This document shows, piece by piece, positions 8,702 to 16,274 of a stretch of 64,000 bases of DNA. Every line of letters starts with the position of its first letter. Within the stretch, counting starts at the first letter, position 1. A program made the position numbers and the translations under genes. The notes under the pieces were generated by a model. That model searched no databases and was not told the origin of the DNA. It was given only the letters and a program-made list of their open reading frames with translations. The stretch lies in NCBI RefSeq assembly GCF_900109095.1, contig NZ_FNYZ01000020.1:1-64000 (forward strand), in the 5' to 3' direction. The DNA is from Sphingobium sp. AP50. Lineage in GTDB: Bacteria; Pseudomonadota; Alphaproteobacteria; Sphingomonadales; Sphingomonadaceae.

Positions 8702-8770
8702 CGTCATTGCGAGCACAGCGAAGCAATCCACTGGCGGGCCATGGATTGCTTCGCTGCGCTCGCAATGACG
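8702..8770. repeat. Palindromic repeat family A, copy 1 (CGTCATTGCGAGC type)
   Basis: Imperfect palindrome with 29-base arms: CGTCATTGCGAGC...AAGCAATCCA pairs with TGGATTGCTTCGC...GCTCGCAATGACG around an 11-base loop, with one mismatch. The same element recurs at 9789-9858 and 34142-34210 with the same arms and different loops. It lies between the small membrane protein gene and the 3' end of mltG. Confidence 0.9.
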
Positions 8771-8776
8771 AATTCT

Positions 8777-9772
8777 TCAGAGTTCCCCGCGCGACCGGCG
8801 GATTTCGAACCATTTGCGCACATTTTCATTATGCTGCTGATAGGTGTCGGCGAAGATATGGCCGCCCTTGCCATCGGCGACGAAATAGAGCGCCTTGGTC
8901 TGGGCCGGGTGCAGCACCGCGAGAATGGACAGGCGGCCCGGATTGGCGATCGGGCCTCTGGGCAGGCCGGTCATGGCATAGGTGTTGTAATCATTGACCG
9001 CCGCGATTTCCGATTTGCGGATGCGGCGGCCCAGCGGCTTGCCCTTGGTGATCGGGTAGATGATCGTCGGGTCGGCCTGAAGCATCATGTTGGTGCGCAG
9101 GCGGTTGGAGTAGACGCCCGCGACCATCGGCCGTTCCGCCGGGACGCCGGTTTCCTTTTCCACGATGCTGGCCAGGATGATCGCTTCGCGCGGCGACTTG
9201 GCGATGGTGCCGGGGTCGCGTTCCGCCCACAGCTTTGCCAGCGCCTTGTCCATGGCGTCCTGCATACGCTTGAGCACCACGGCGCGCGCATCGCCCTTGT
9301 CGAAGGCATAGCTGTCGGGCAGCACGCTGCCTTCTTCGGGCACCTTGATGTCGCCGGTCAGCTGGTCGTTCGCCATCAACCGCTCATAGACGAGGATGGA
9401 CGGCATGCCTTCAGGGATGGTGATGAGGCGGGTGAGCGTCTTGCCGCCCTGAAGGATGGACAGGATATCGCTGTTGCTGGCGCCAGCGGGGATGATGAAT
9501 TCGCCCGCCTTGATCGATTTGCCGCCGTCGAACACCTTGGCGCGGGTCAGGAAAGCGTCGGCCGAGCGCACGGCGCCCGCCTGTTTCAGCAGGACCGCCG
9601 CGTCGGACAGGGTCGATCCCTCCGGCACGGTGATGCTGACATCCTTGGTAGCCGGCCCCTTTTCGCTCCAGCCATGGACGAAGCGGAAGGCAATGAAGGC
9701 CGCGACGATCAGGCCGATCAGCAATATGATGCAGCCAAGGCGGCGCATGGGATTTCCCGATCGTCTTGCCAT
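8777..9772 (-). CDS. mltG: Endolytic murein transglycosylase MltG
   Basis: 331 aa from ATG 9772 (MARRSGNPMRRLGC). An upstream TTG (9781) and an internal ATG (9748) are alternative starts. An N-terminal membrane anchor (about residues 12-30) is followed by a LysM-like region and the YceG catalytic domain. The catalytic Glu is in ASIVEKETG, with LQADPTIIYP and TGLPRGPIANPG as further signatures. MltG cuts nascent glycan strands in the periplasm and sets their length. It closes the fabD-fabG-acpP-fabF-mltG cluster. The gene is bracketed on both sides by copies of the same palindromic repeat. Confidence 0.92.
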   Translation of the reverse strand: MARRSGNPMRRLGCIILLIGLIVAAFIAFRFVHGWSEKGPATKDVSITVPEGSTLSDAAVLLKQAGAVRSADAFLTRAKVFDGGKSIKAGEFIIPAGASNSDILSILQGGKTLTRLITIPEGMPSILVYERLMANDQLTGDIKVPEEGSVLPDSYAFDKGDARAVVLKRMQDAMDKALAKLWAERDPGTIAKSPREAIILASIVEKETGVPAERPMVAGVYSNRLRTNMMLQADPTIIYPITKGKPLGRRIRKSEIAAVNDYNTYAMTGLPRGPIANPGRLSILAVLHPAQTKALYFVADGKGGHIFADTYQQHNENVRKWFEIRRSRGEL

Positions 9773-9788
9773 AGCCGTCAACCAATCT

Positions 9789-9858
9789 CGTCATTGCGAG
9801 CGAAGCGAAGCAATCCATGTGGGTGACGATGGATTGCTTCGCTCCGCTCGCAATGACG
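9789..9858. repeat. Palindromic repeat family A, copy 2
   Basis: Same element as at 8702-8770: arms CGTCATTGCGAGCGAAGCG and its complement, a 12-base loop, one arm mismatch. It fills the gap between the 3' end of fabF and the start of mltG, so the mltG start region begins only about 16 bases after the stem. Confidence 0.9.
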
Positions 9859-9866
9859 GTTCAATG

Positions 9867-11126
9867 TCAGATCGCCTTCATGATGAGCGAGGCGTTGGTG
9901 CCACCAAAGCCGAACGAGTTGTTCAGCACCGCACGCACCTTGCGTTCCTTGGCGACGTGCGGGACCAGATCCACGCCCTTGCAGCTTTCGCTGGGTTCAT
10001 CGAGGTTCAGCGTCGGCGGTACGATCTGATCGCGCATGGCAAGGATGCAGAAGATGCTCTCCACCGCGCCCGCGCCGCCGAGCAGATGGCCGATCGCCGA
10101 CTTGGTCGACGACATCGACATGGTCGACAAATTGTCGCCGAACAGACGCTTCACCGCCCCCAGTTCCAGTTCGTCGCCCAGCGGGGTCGAGGTGCCATGC
10201 GCGTTCACATAGTCGATGTCTTCCAGCGAAAGCCCCGACTTCTTGAGCGCCATCTGCATCGAGCGGAAGCCGCCCGAACCTTCCGGATGCGGGGCGGTGA
10301 CATGATAGGCGTCGCCCGACAGGCCATAACCGATCACTTCGGCGTAGATTTTCGCGCCACGCTTCTTGGCATGCTCATATTCTTCCAGCACGACCACGCC
10401 CGCGCCTTCGCCCATGACGAAGCCGTCGCGGTTGACGTCATAGGGGCGGCTCGCCTTTTCCGGCGTGTCGTTGAAATTGGTGCTGAGCGCCCGCGCCTGC
10501 GCGAAGCCGGCGATACCGATCGGGCAGATCGCGCTTTCCGCGCCACCCGCCAGCATCACGTCGGCATCGTCCATCGCGATCATGCGCGCAGCGTCGCCGA
10601 TCGAATGGGCGCCGGTCGAACAGGCGGTGACGACCGCATGGTTCGGACCCATAAGGCCATATTTGATCGACACCTGACCCGAGATCAGGTTGATCAGGCG
10701 GCCGTGGACGAAGTGCGGCGACACGCGGCTGGGGCCTTTATTGGCCAGCACCAGCGATTCGCTTTCGATGCCGGGCAGACCACCGATGCCCGAACCGATC
10801 GAGCAGCCGGCGCGCAGCCGTTCTTCTTCCGACATATTGTCCAGGCCCGCGTCGCGCAGCGCTTCGCTGGCGGCAGAAATGCCGTAGACGATGAAGGGAT
10901 CGACCTGACGCTGAATCTTGTGATCGACGTCGAGCGAAGCATCATAACCATATTCATGGTCCTTGGGCTTCACTTCGCAGGCGATGCGGCATTTATATTC
11001 GCTGGCGTCGAAGCGGGCGATCGTGGCCGCGCCCGATTTGGAGGCGATGATATTCTTCCAGCTGGTTTCGACATTCCCGCCCAGCGGGCTCACCATGCCA
11101 AGGCCGGTTACGACGACACGACGCAT
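9867..11126 (-). CDS. fabF: Beta-ketoacyl-ACP synthase II
   Basis: 419 aa from ATG 11126 (MRRVVVTGLGMVSPLGG), with a GGAG ribosome site 8 bases upstream. The open frame continues upstream without family similarity. The thiolase-fold catalytic set is complete: Cys169 in TACSTGAHS, His in NAHGTSTPLGD and His in KSAIGHLLGGAG. It catalyses malonyl-ACP condensation in fatty-acid elongation and, by family, is the temperature-linked 16:1 to 18:1 elongase. It follows acpP by 178 bp, with a terminator-like stem between them. Confidence 0.97.
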   Translation of the reverse strand: MRRVVVTGLGMVSPLGGNVETSWKNIIASKSGAATIARFDASEYKCRIACEVKPKDHEYGYDASLDVDHKIQRQVDPFIVYGISAASEALRDAGLDNMSEEERLRAGCSIGSGIGGLPGIESESLVLANKGPSRVSPHFVHGRLINLISGQVSIKYGLMGPNHAVVTACSTGAHSIGDAARMIAMDDADVMLAGGAESAICPIGIAGFAQARALSTNFNDTPEKASRPYDVNRDGFVMGEGAGVVVLEEYEHAKKRGAKIYAEVIGYGLSGDAYHVTAPHPEGSGGFRSMQMALKKSGLSLEDIDYVNAHGTSTPLGDELELGAVKRLFGDNLSTMSMSSTKSAIGHLLGGAGAVESIFCILAMRDQIVPPTLNLDEPSESCKGVDLVPHVAKERKVRAVLNNSFGFGGTNASLIMKAI

Positions 11127-11208
11127 ATGCTTGCTCCGAATTACCGATGGGCTTTGCGCCGCCCATGTAGCCATTGAAAGCGCGTTTTCAAACCACGCGC
11201 CAGATACG

Positions 11209-11254
11209 AAAAGGCTCCCCGCACTCCGGGATCACCGGACAGGAGGAGCCATTT
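11209..11254 (-). terminator. Rho-independent terminator after acpP
   Basis: Read on the minus strand: GGCTCC (11250-11245), then an inner partly paired stretch, then GGAGCC (11218-11213), followed by TTTT. It lies between acpP and fabF and may let acpP be made in excess of fabF by partial termination. Confidence 0.6.
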
Positions 11255-11304
11255 CTTATGCGTAAGCGCGGCCCTTCCCCGGTGGGATCAGGCCGGAAAG
11301 CGCC

Positions 11305-11538
11305 TTACTGCTTGCTATCGATATAATCGATGGCGTCCTTGACGGTGGCGATCTTCTCGGCCGCATCGTCAGGGATTTCGACGCCGAATTCTTCTTCGAA
11401 CGCCATCACCAGTTCAACGATGTCCAGGCTGTCTGCGCCCAGATCGTCGATGAAGCTGGCGTCTTCGGTCACCTTCTCGGCTTCCACGCCCAGATGCTCG
11501 ACGACGATTTTCTTTACGCGATCCGCGGTCTCACTCAT
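11305..11538 (-). CDS. acpP: Acyl carrier protein
   Basis: 77 aa acidic protein with the phosphopantetheine attachment motif GADSLD; the modified Ser is residue 37. Length and sequence are typical of bacterial AcpP. The start ATG 11538 follows AGGTCCTTC-type leader DNA. It carries acyl chains for FabD, FabF and FabG in the cytoplasm. fabG, its usual upstream neighbour, is 2.4 kb away because two plus-strand genes lie between. Confidence 0.97.
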   Translation of the reverse strand: MSETADRVKKIVVEHLGVEAEKVTEDASFIDDLGADSLDIVELVMAFEEEFGVEIPDDAAEKIATVKDAIDYIDSKQ

Positions 11539-11744
11539 GAGAGGTCCTTCTTGACAGGTATCGTTGGTGGTTCTGAATAACCGTTAAGGCATTGCCCTAG
11601 TGCCAAGCCCCGATAGAGGCAAGAGGGAAGGCCGCCAAGCCCCTTCATTCACCTGTGCAACGGTCCGGCAACAAAAACCGGCCATCCGCCGGTCATAACG
11701 CCCCATTTACCAAAATTTCAGCGGATTTGTGCGACAGACGCGGC

Positions 11745-12977
11745 ATGACCGCCTTCCCCTTGCTCGACTCTCTGGTCACCCGTGCGCGGGTCCAACTGGC
11801 GGCCGCGCTGGTGCTGGCGGCGACGATTATCGGGATATTCAGCCTGTTCTGGGGCGCCCATGGCACGGTGGATTCGCTCGGCCGACCCCTGGGCACCGAC
11901 TTTTCCAACGTCTGGACGGCGGGATGGATGGCCGATCATGGCCGCGCGGCGGAGGCGTGGAGCTGGCCCGCCCAGCATGCGGTGCAGAAACAGGTGCATC
12001 ACGACCCGGCCATTCCCTTCTATCCCTGGCCCTACCCCCCACCGTTCCTGATCATCGCGACATTGCTGGCGCAACTTCCTTATGTCGCCGCGCTGCTGAT
12101 CTGGCAGGGGCTGACGCTGGTTCTGGCGCTGCGCCTCGTCCGGCGCATCCTGCCGGGCAATCATGATGCGATATTGGTGGCGCTGGGCGCGCCGGTGACG
12201 CTGGTGTGCCTGGGCCATGGCCAGAATGGCTTTCTGACCGCCAGCCTGCTGGGCGCGGGCATGTTGCTGATCGACCGGCGACCATGGGTCGCGGGGATAT
12301 TGCTCGGCGCACTGGTCTATAAACCGCAATTTGCCGTGCTGATCCCGCTGCTGATTCTGGCGCGGGGCAATTGGCGCGCCTTCGTGGCGGCAAGTGCCAC
12401 GGTAAGCGCGCTCTGCCTGCTGACGCTGGCGATCTGGGGCTGGCCGGTCTGGCAGGCCTTTCTTGATTCCCTGCCTGCGACGCAGCATGTCATCATCGAG
12501 GCAGGCGGACCCGGCTGGTTCAAGATTCAAAGCCCCTTTGCCGCCATCCGCCAATGGGGCGGGTCGATACCGCTGGCTTATGGTGTGCAGGGAATCGTCA
12601 CCATTATCGCCATGGCCGTGGCAATATGGGCAGCGCGCCGCGGTCCGATGGAGTTGCGGGGCGCGGCCGCACTGGCGGCCGCCCTGCTCTGCACGCCCTA
12701 TGTGCTGGACTATGATTATGTTCTGCTGGGCATGGCCAGCGCCTTCTTCGTGGCCGATGCGCTGAAACGTGGCTGGTTGCCGGGCGAGCGATGCTGGCTG
12801 GCCTATGCCTGGATCGTTCCGGGCGTGGGCCGGGCCTTAACCGAATGGAGCGCCATCCCGTTCAACCTGATCGCGACGCTGGGCTTTATGGCGCTGATCG
12901 TCCGGCGGCTGGCGGCAGCACGACACAGCATGTCTGGCGAAGGCCCGATTAACCATGTTTTAGCGCAGAGCCTATAG
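11745..12977 (+). CDS. GT87-type membrane glycosyltransferase (DUF2029)
   Basis: 410 aa polytopic protein with about ten hydrophobic helices. GTDFSNVWTAGW and PFYPWPYPPPFL near the N-terminus match the DUF2029/GT87 family, whose members use polyprenyl-phosphate mannose or similar donors on the outer face of the inner membrane. I use ATG 11745 (MTAFPLLDSL) because it starts just before the first membrane helix; the frame is open from 11655. It is 10 bp from the PAP2 gene and probably cotranscribed. Together they split the fab cluster. The acceptor substrate is unknown. Confidence 0.8.
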   Translation: MTAFPLLDSLVTRARVQLAAALVLAATIIGIFSLFWGAHGTVDSLGRPLGTDFSNVWTAGWMADHGRAAEAWSWPAQHAVQKQVHHDPAIPFYPWPYPPPFLIIATLLAQLPYVAALLIWQGLTLVLALRLVRRILPGNHDAILVALGAPVTLVCLGHGQNGFLTASLLGAGMLLIDRRPWVAGILLGALVYKPQFAVLIPLLILARGNWRAFVAASATVSALCLLTLAIWGWPVWQAFLDSLPATQHVIIEAGGPGWFKIQSPFAAIRQWGGSIPLAYGVQGIVTIIAMAVAIWAARRGPMELRGAAALAAALLCTPYVLDYDYVLLGMASAFFVADALKRGWLPGERCWLAYAWIVPGVGRALTEWSAIPFNLIATLGFMALIVRRLAAARHSMSGEGPINHVLAQSL

Positions 12978-12987
12978 AGGCGTGGCC

Positions 12988-13962
12988 ATGGAGCAGGCGC
13001 AAGCGATCAGGAACCGGCACCCGGACGGGCAGGATGATGGCGGCTGGTTGCTGCTGGGCCTGACATTGGTGTTGATGCTGCCGCTGCAGCTGTTCGATCC
13101 CTTTGGCTGGTCCATTCACAGCCTGATCAAGCCCTGCGGCTTCGCCCTGATTCTGGGGGGAATCGGCCGCTTCTATACCCGCTATCGCCCGGACCCGAAG
13201 ATCAGCGCGATGGTGACGGGGTTGCAGGTGATGATGCTGTTCAGCGCGGCGGGCGCTTCCCTGTCCTATATGATCGCGGCACGGGGCGGCCCGCTATGGG
13301 ACCGGCAGTTGACGCTATGGGACCATGCCGTGGGACTGGACTGGCTGGCCTGGATGCATTGGGTGAATGCGCATCCGCTGTTCGCGCTGACGATCAACCT
13401 CGCCTATCGCACGCTGATCCCGCAGATGATCGCGCTGATCCTGATATTGGGGCTGTGCGGTCGCCTCGCGGCACTACGCATCGTGATGCAGGCGGCGATG
13501 ATCGCGGGGCTGACGATCATCCTGCTGTCGGGGCTGCTGCCCTCCGCCGGAACCTATAGCTATTATGCGCTCCATGCGGCGGATTTCCCCAATCTGCATC
13601 CGGCCGCCGCCTTCCTGCACATGGCCGATCTGACGGGGTTGCGCGATGGGACGTTGCGCCTGCTGACGCTGGACCGGATGGAAGGGATCATTACCTTCCC
13701 CAGCTATCATGGCGCGCTGGCGGTGATCTTCTGCTGGGGCTTTTCGCGGGCCAGCATCGCGCCGGTCCGCTATGCCGGCATGACAATCGCCCTGCTCACG
13801 CTGATCGCGACGCCGGTCGACGGCGGGCATTATTTCAGCGACGTGATCGCGGGCGCACTGATCGCCGCCATCAGTCTGGCGGTGGCGCACAAGACCATCC
13901 ACATGACGGTCCGGCTGCGCCCCGCAAAGGCAGCCGACGCCCTATGGGCACCGGCTGCCTGA
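12988..13962 (+). CDS. PAP2 superfamily membrane protein (Aur1/Ipt1-like branch)
   Basis: 324 aa with six or more transmembrane segments. The C-terminal half has the split PAP2 motif FPSYHGALA (central His) and PVDGGHYFSDVIAG (second His and Asp). This arrangement resembles the inositol-phosphotransferase-like PAP2_3 group rather than simple lipid phosphatases, so lipid headgroup transfer is possible. ATG 12988 has AGAGG upstream; GTG 12982 is an alternative. It ends 4 bp before the convergent fabG stop. Pairing with a GT87 enzyme suggests surface glycolipid synthesis, which is an inference. Confidence 0.8.
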   Translation: MEQAQAIRNRHPDGQDDGGWLLLGLTLVLMLPLQLFDPFGWSIHSLIKPCGFALILGGIGRFYTRYRPDPKISAMVTGLQVMMLFSAAGASLSYMIAARGGPLWDRQLTLWDHAVGLDWLAWMHWVNAHPLFALTINLAYRTLIPQMIALILILGLCGRLAALRIVMQAAMIAGLTIILLSGLLPSAGTYSYYALHAADFPNLHPAAAFLHMADLTGLRDGTLRLLTLDRMEGIITFPSYHGALAVIFCWGFSRASIAPVRYAGMTIALLTLIATPVDGGHYFSDVIAGALIAAISLAVAHKTIHMTVRLRPAKAADALWAPAA

Positions 13963-13966
13963 TCGA

Positions 13967-14707
13967 TCAGATCATCGCCATGCCGCCATTGACGTGCAGC
14001 GTCTGGCCGGTGACATAGCCCGCTTCCCTGCTCGCCAGATAGACGACGGCCGCGCCGATATCGTCACCGCTGCCCAGATCGCCTGCGGGAATCTTGGTCA
14101 GGATCGCGCCCTTCTGCGTGTCGTTCAGCGCGTCGGTCATGGCCGAACGGATGAAGCCGGGAGCGACGCAGTTGACGGTGATGCCACGGCTGGCCAGTTC
14201 CTGACCCAGCGACTTGGACATGCCGATGATGCCCGCCTTCGACGCGCAATAGTTTGCCTGACCGGGGTTGCCGGTGACGCCCACGACCGAGGTGATCGAG
14301 ATGATGCGGCCGAAGCGCGCCTTCATCATCGGCTTGGCGGCGGCGCGGACGAGGCGGAAGGCGGCCTCCAGATTGACGGAAATGACCTGCGACCATTCCT
14401 CATCCTTCATGCGCAGGATCAGATTGTCGCGGGTGATGCCGGCATTGTTGACGAGAATGTCGACCTTGCCGCCGAGCGCTTCCACCGCCTGCGGCACCAG
14501 CGCGTCGACCGAGGCCGGGTCGGACAGGTTGCACACCAGCGTCTTGTGGTCACCGCCCAGTTCGGCGGCGAAGGCTTTGAGCTTTTCCTCATTGCTGCCC
14601 GACAGCGCGAGCGTCGCGCCCCGCGCCGCCAATGCCTTGGCAATGGACGAACCGATGCCACCCGAAGCGCCAGTCACCAGCGCGGTCATGCCTGTAAGGT
14701 CGAACAT
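13967..14707 (-). CDS. fabG: 3-oxoacyl-ACP reductase
   Basis: 246 aa SDR with the NADPH motif VTGASGGIG (residues 11-19), NNAG (87-90) and catalytic Ser140, Tyr153 and Lys157 (SITSVVG, YCASKAG). The C-terminus VTGQTLHVNGGMAMI is typical of FabG. It reduces beta-ketoacyl-ACP in fatty-acid synthesis. The ribosome site AGGAG overlaps the 3' end of the GxxExxY gene, whose stop lies 1 base before this start. Confidence 0.96.
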   Translation of the reverse strand: MFDLTGMTALVTGASGGIGSSIAKALAARGATLALSGSNEEKLKAFAAELGGDHKTLVCNLSDPASVDALVPQAVEALGGKVDILVNNAGITRDNLILRMKDEEWSQVISVNLEAAFRLVRAAAKPMMKARFGRIISITSVVGVTGNPGQANYCASKAGIIGMSKSLGQELASRGITVNCVAPGFIRSAMTDALNDTQKGAILTKIPAGDLGSGDDIGAAVVYLASREAGYVTGQTLHVNGGMAMI

Positions 14708-14708
14708 G

Positions 14709-15140
14709 TCAGTCTCCTTGTTCTATTTGGTTCACGCGGAGGCGCGAAGACGCGGAGGGGACATAGTCGTTAACTATGCGCTTCACCCCTTCCTTAAGCG
14801 TGGCGCCGCCGAAGTTGATGAGAAGCCCTACGGGCTGGTTGGTCAGACGAAGATAGGTGAGCAATTGTTTGGCATGCGCCGGATTGAGTCGCTCCGTCGA
14901 TTTGATTTCGACTACAAGTGCGCCTCCGACGAGCAGATCGATGCGAAAAGCAGCGTCGAAACGCAAACCCTCATATTCTATATCAACTGGTCGTTGCCGT
15001 TCGACATCATAACCCATGGCGGCCAATTTGGCCGCCAGGATCATTTCATAGACGCTTTCCAGCAGACCCGGCCCCAGATCGCGATGAACGCGCAGAGCCA
15101 GGTTCAGAACGTCGCCGCTGATGCGATCGATTTCGACCAA
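14709..15140 (-). CDS. GxxExxY protein (PD-(D/E)XK nuclease-like)
   Basis: 143 aa with the family-defining GLLESVY (residues 25-31) and a PD-(D/E)XK-type core, IDLLVGGALVVEIKS, with Asp68, Glu78 and Lys80. Family members are small, often occur as scattered singletons and have no proven role. The last about 15 residues (SASSRLRVN...) are encoded by one arm of a 30-bp inverted repeat whose other arm lies just upstream of the gene. The gene sits between fabD and fabG, which are normally adjacent, and ends 1 base before fabG, supplying its ribosome site. Confidence 0.88.
   Translation of the reverse strand: MVEIDRISGDVLNLALRVHRDLGPGLLESVYEMILAAKLAAMGYDVERQRPVDIEYEGLRFDAAFRIDLLVGGALVVEIKSTERLNPAHAKQLLTYLRLTNQPVGLLINFGGATLKEGVKRIVNDYVPSASSRLRVNQIEQGD
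14730..14759 (-). repeat. 30-bp inverted repeat, fabG-side arm of GxxExxY cassette
   Basis: Contains GTTCACGCGGAGGCGCGAAG and then ACGCGGAGGG. It matches the reverse complement of 15144-15173 at 29 of 30 positions. It lies inside the 3' coding end of the GxxExxY gene. A degenerate pair of the same sequence occurs at 21935-21957 and 22029-22056 without any gene between. Confidence 0.85.
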
Positions 15141-15143
15141 TAG

Positions 15144-15173
15144 CCCTCCGCGTCTTCGCGCCTCCGCGCGAAC
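15144..15173 (+). repeat. 30-bp inverted repeat, fabD-side arm of GxxExxY cassette
   Basis: Begins CCCTCCGCGTCTTCGCGCC and ends CTCCGCGCGAAC. It is the inverted partner of 14730-14759 with one mismatch, and lies between the fabD stop and the GxxExxY start. Confidence 0.85.
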
Positions 15174-15179
15174 AAAAAA

Positions 15180-16115
15180 TCAGAACGCGGCCAGTGCCGC
15201 CTCGATATCGTCCATCGTCACGATGCTGCGCACGGTCGCGTCGGGGGCGATGCGCTTGACCATGGGGCCTAGCACCTTGCCGCCGACTTCCACAAATTCG
15301 GTGACGCCCGCGTCCCACATGGCGGCAACGGATTCGCGCCAGCGGACGCGGCCGGTCACTTGTTCGACCAGACGCGCCTTGATTTCTTCGGGATCGGCGA
15401 TCGGTGCGGCGAGGACATTGGCATAGACCGGCAGCAGCGGCGCGGAGAGCGTGGCGGCGGCCAGTGCCGCTTCCATCGCTTCAGCCGCCGGCTGCATCAG
15501 CGGGCAATGGAAAGGCGCCGACACCGGCAGCAGCACGCCACGCTTGATGCCATGGTCCTTTACCAAAGCGACCGCCCGCTCGATCGCGCCGCGATGGCCG
15601 GAGATGACGACCTGCGAGGGATCATTGTCGTTGGCGACGGTGCAGACTTCGCCTTCGGCCGCGGCGTCGGCCAGCGCCTGCGCCTTTTCGATATCGGCGC
15701 CCAGCAGCGCGGCCATCGCGCCTTCGCCCACCGGCACAGCGGCCTGCATCGCCTGACCGCGCAGCTTGAGCAGGCGCGACGTGGTGGCGATGTCGAACGC
15801 TTCGACGGCGCAGAGCGCGCTATATTCGCCCAGCGAATGGCCCGCGACATAATCGCCCTTGTCGGCGAGGCTGAAGCCGCCTTCCTTCTGCATCACGCGC
15901 AAAGTGGCGATGGCATTGGCCATGATCGCGGGCTGGGCATTCTCGGTCAGGGTCAGATCGCTGTCCGGCCCCTCCACCATGATACGGAACAAATGCTGCG
16001 ACAGGGCGTCATCGACCTCCTGAAACAATTGCTTCGCCGCTGGGCTGGCGTCAGCCAGCGCCTTGCCCATGCCCACCGACTGGCTGCCCTGCCCCGGAAA
16101 AAGAAATGCCCGCAT
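15180..16115 (-). CDS. fabD: Malonyl-CoA:ACP transacylase
   Basis: 311 aa from ATG 16115 (MRAFLFPGQGSQSVGMG), with GGGAG 6 bases upstream. GQGSQ at the N-terminus and nucleophile Ser94 in GHSLGEYSAL are diagnostic; His in VSAPFHCPLM completes the active site. It loads malonyl onto ACP. First gene of the minus-strand fatty-acid cluster; the GxxExxY cassette separates it from fabG. Confidence 0.97.
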   Translation of the reverse strand: MRAFLFPGQGSQSVGMGKALADASPAAKQLFQEVDDALSQHLFRIMVEGPDSDLTLTENAQPAIMANAIATLRVMQKEGGFSLADKGDYVAGHSLGEYSALCAVEAFDIATTSRLLKLRGQAMQAAVPVGEGAMAALLGADIEKAQALADAAAEGEVCTVANDNDPSQVVISGHRGAIERAVALVKDHGIKRGVLLPVSAPFHCPLMQPAAEAMEAALAAATLSAPLLPVYANVLAAPIADPEEIKARLVEQVTGRVRWRESVAAMWDAGVTEFVEVGGKVLGPMVKRIAPDATVRSIVTMDDIEAALAAF

Positions 16116-16274
16116 CGTCAACTCCCAAGCCAAGCGCCTGCCGAAAAGCGCTGAAATATAAAATCGTTACACTTTGAGACATAAATGTCGTTGAGCCGTA
16201 CATACGCTTGCGGCAGGCAAGTGATGGATGACCCAACCCCTTTGCAGGGGATTAGCGTGGCGGCCCCTTTAACG

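Noticed and set aside
8660..9826. 388-residue plus-strand frame across mltG and its repeats
   Set aside because: Antisense to mltG and made partly of translated palindromic repeats.
11743..12554. 278-residue minus-strand frame opposite the GT87 gene
   Set aside because: Arg/Gln-rich shadow of a membrane-protein gene; no ribosome site or homology.
13967..15143. Long plus-strand frames across fabG and the GxxExxY gene
   Set aside because: Antisense to two well-supported genes; no start signals and no family similarity.
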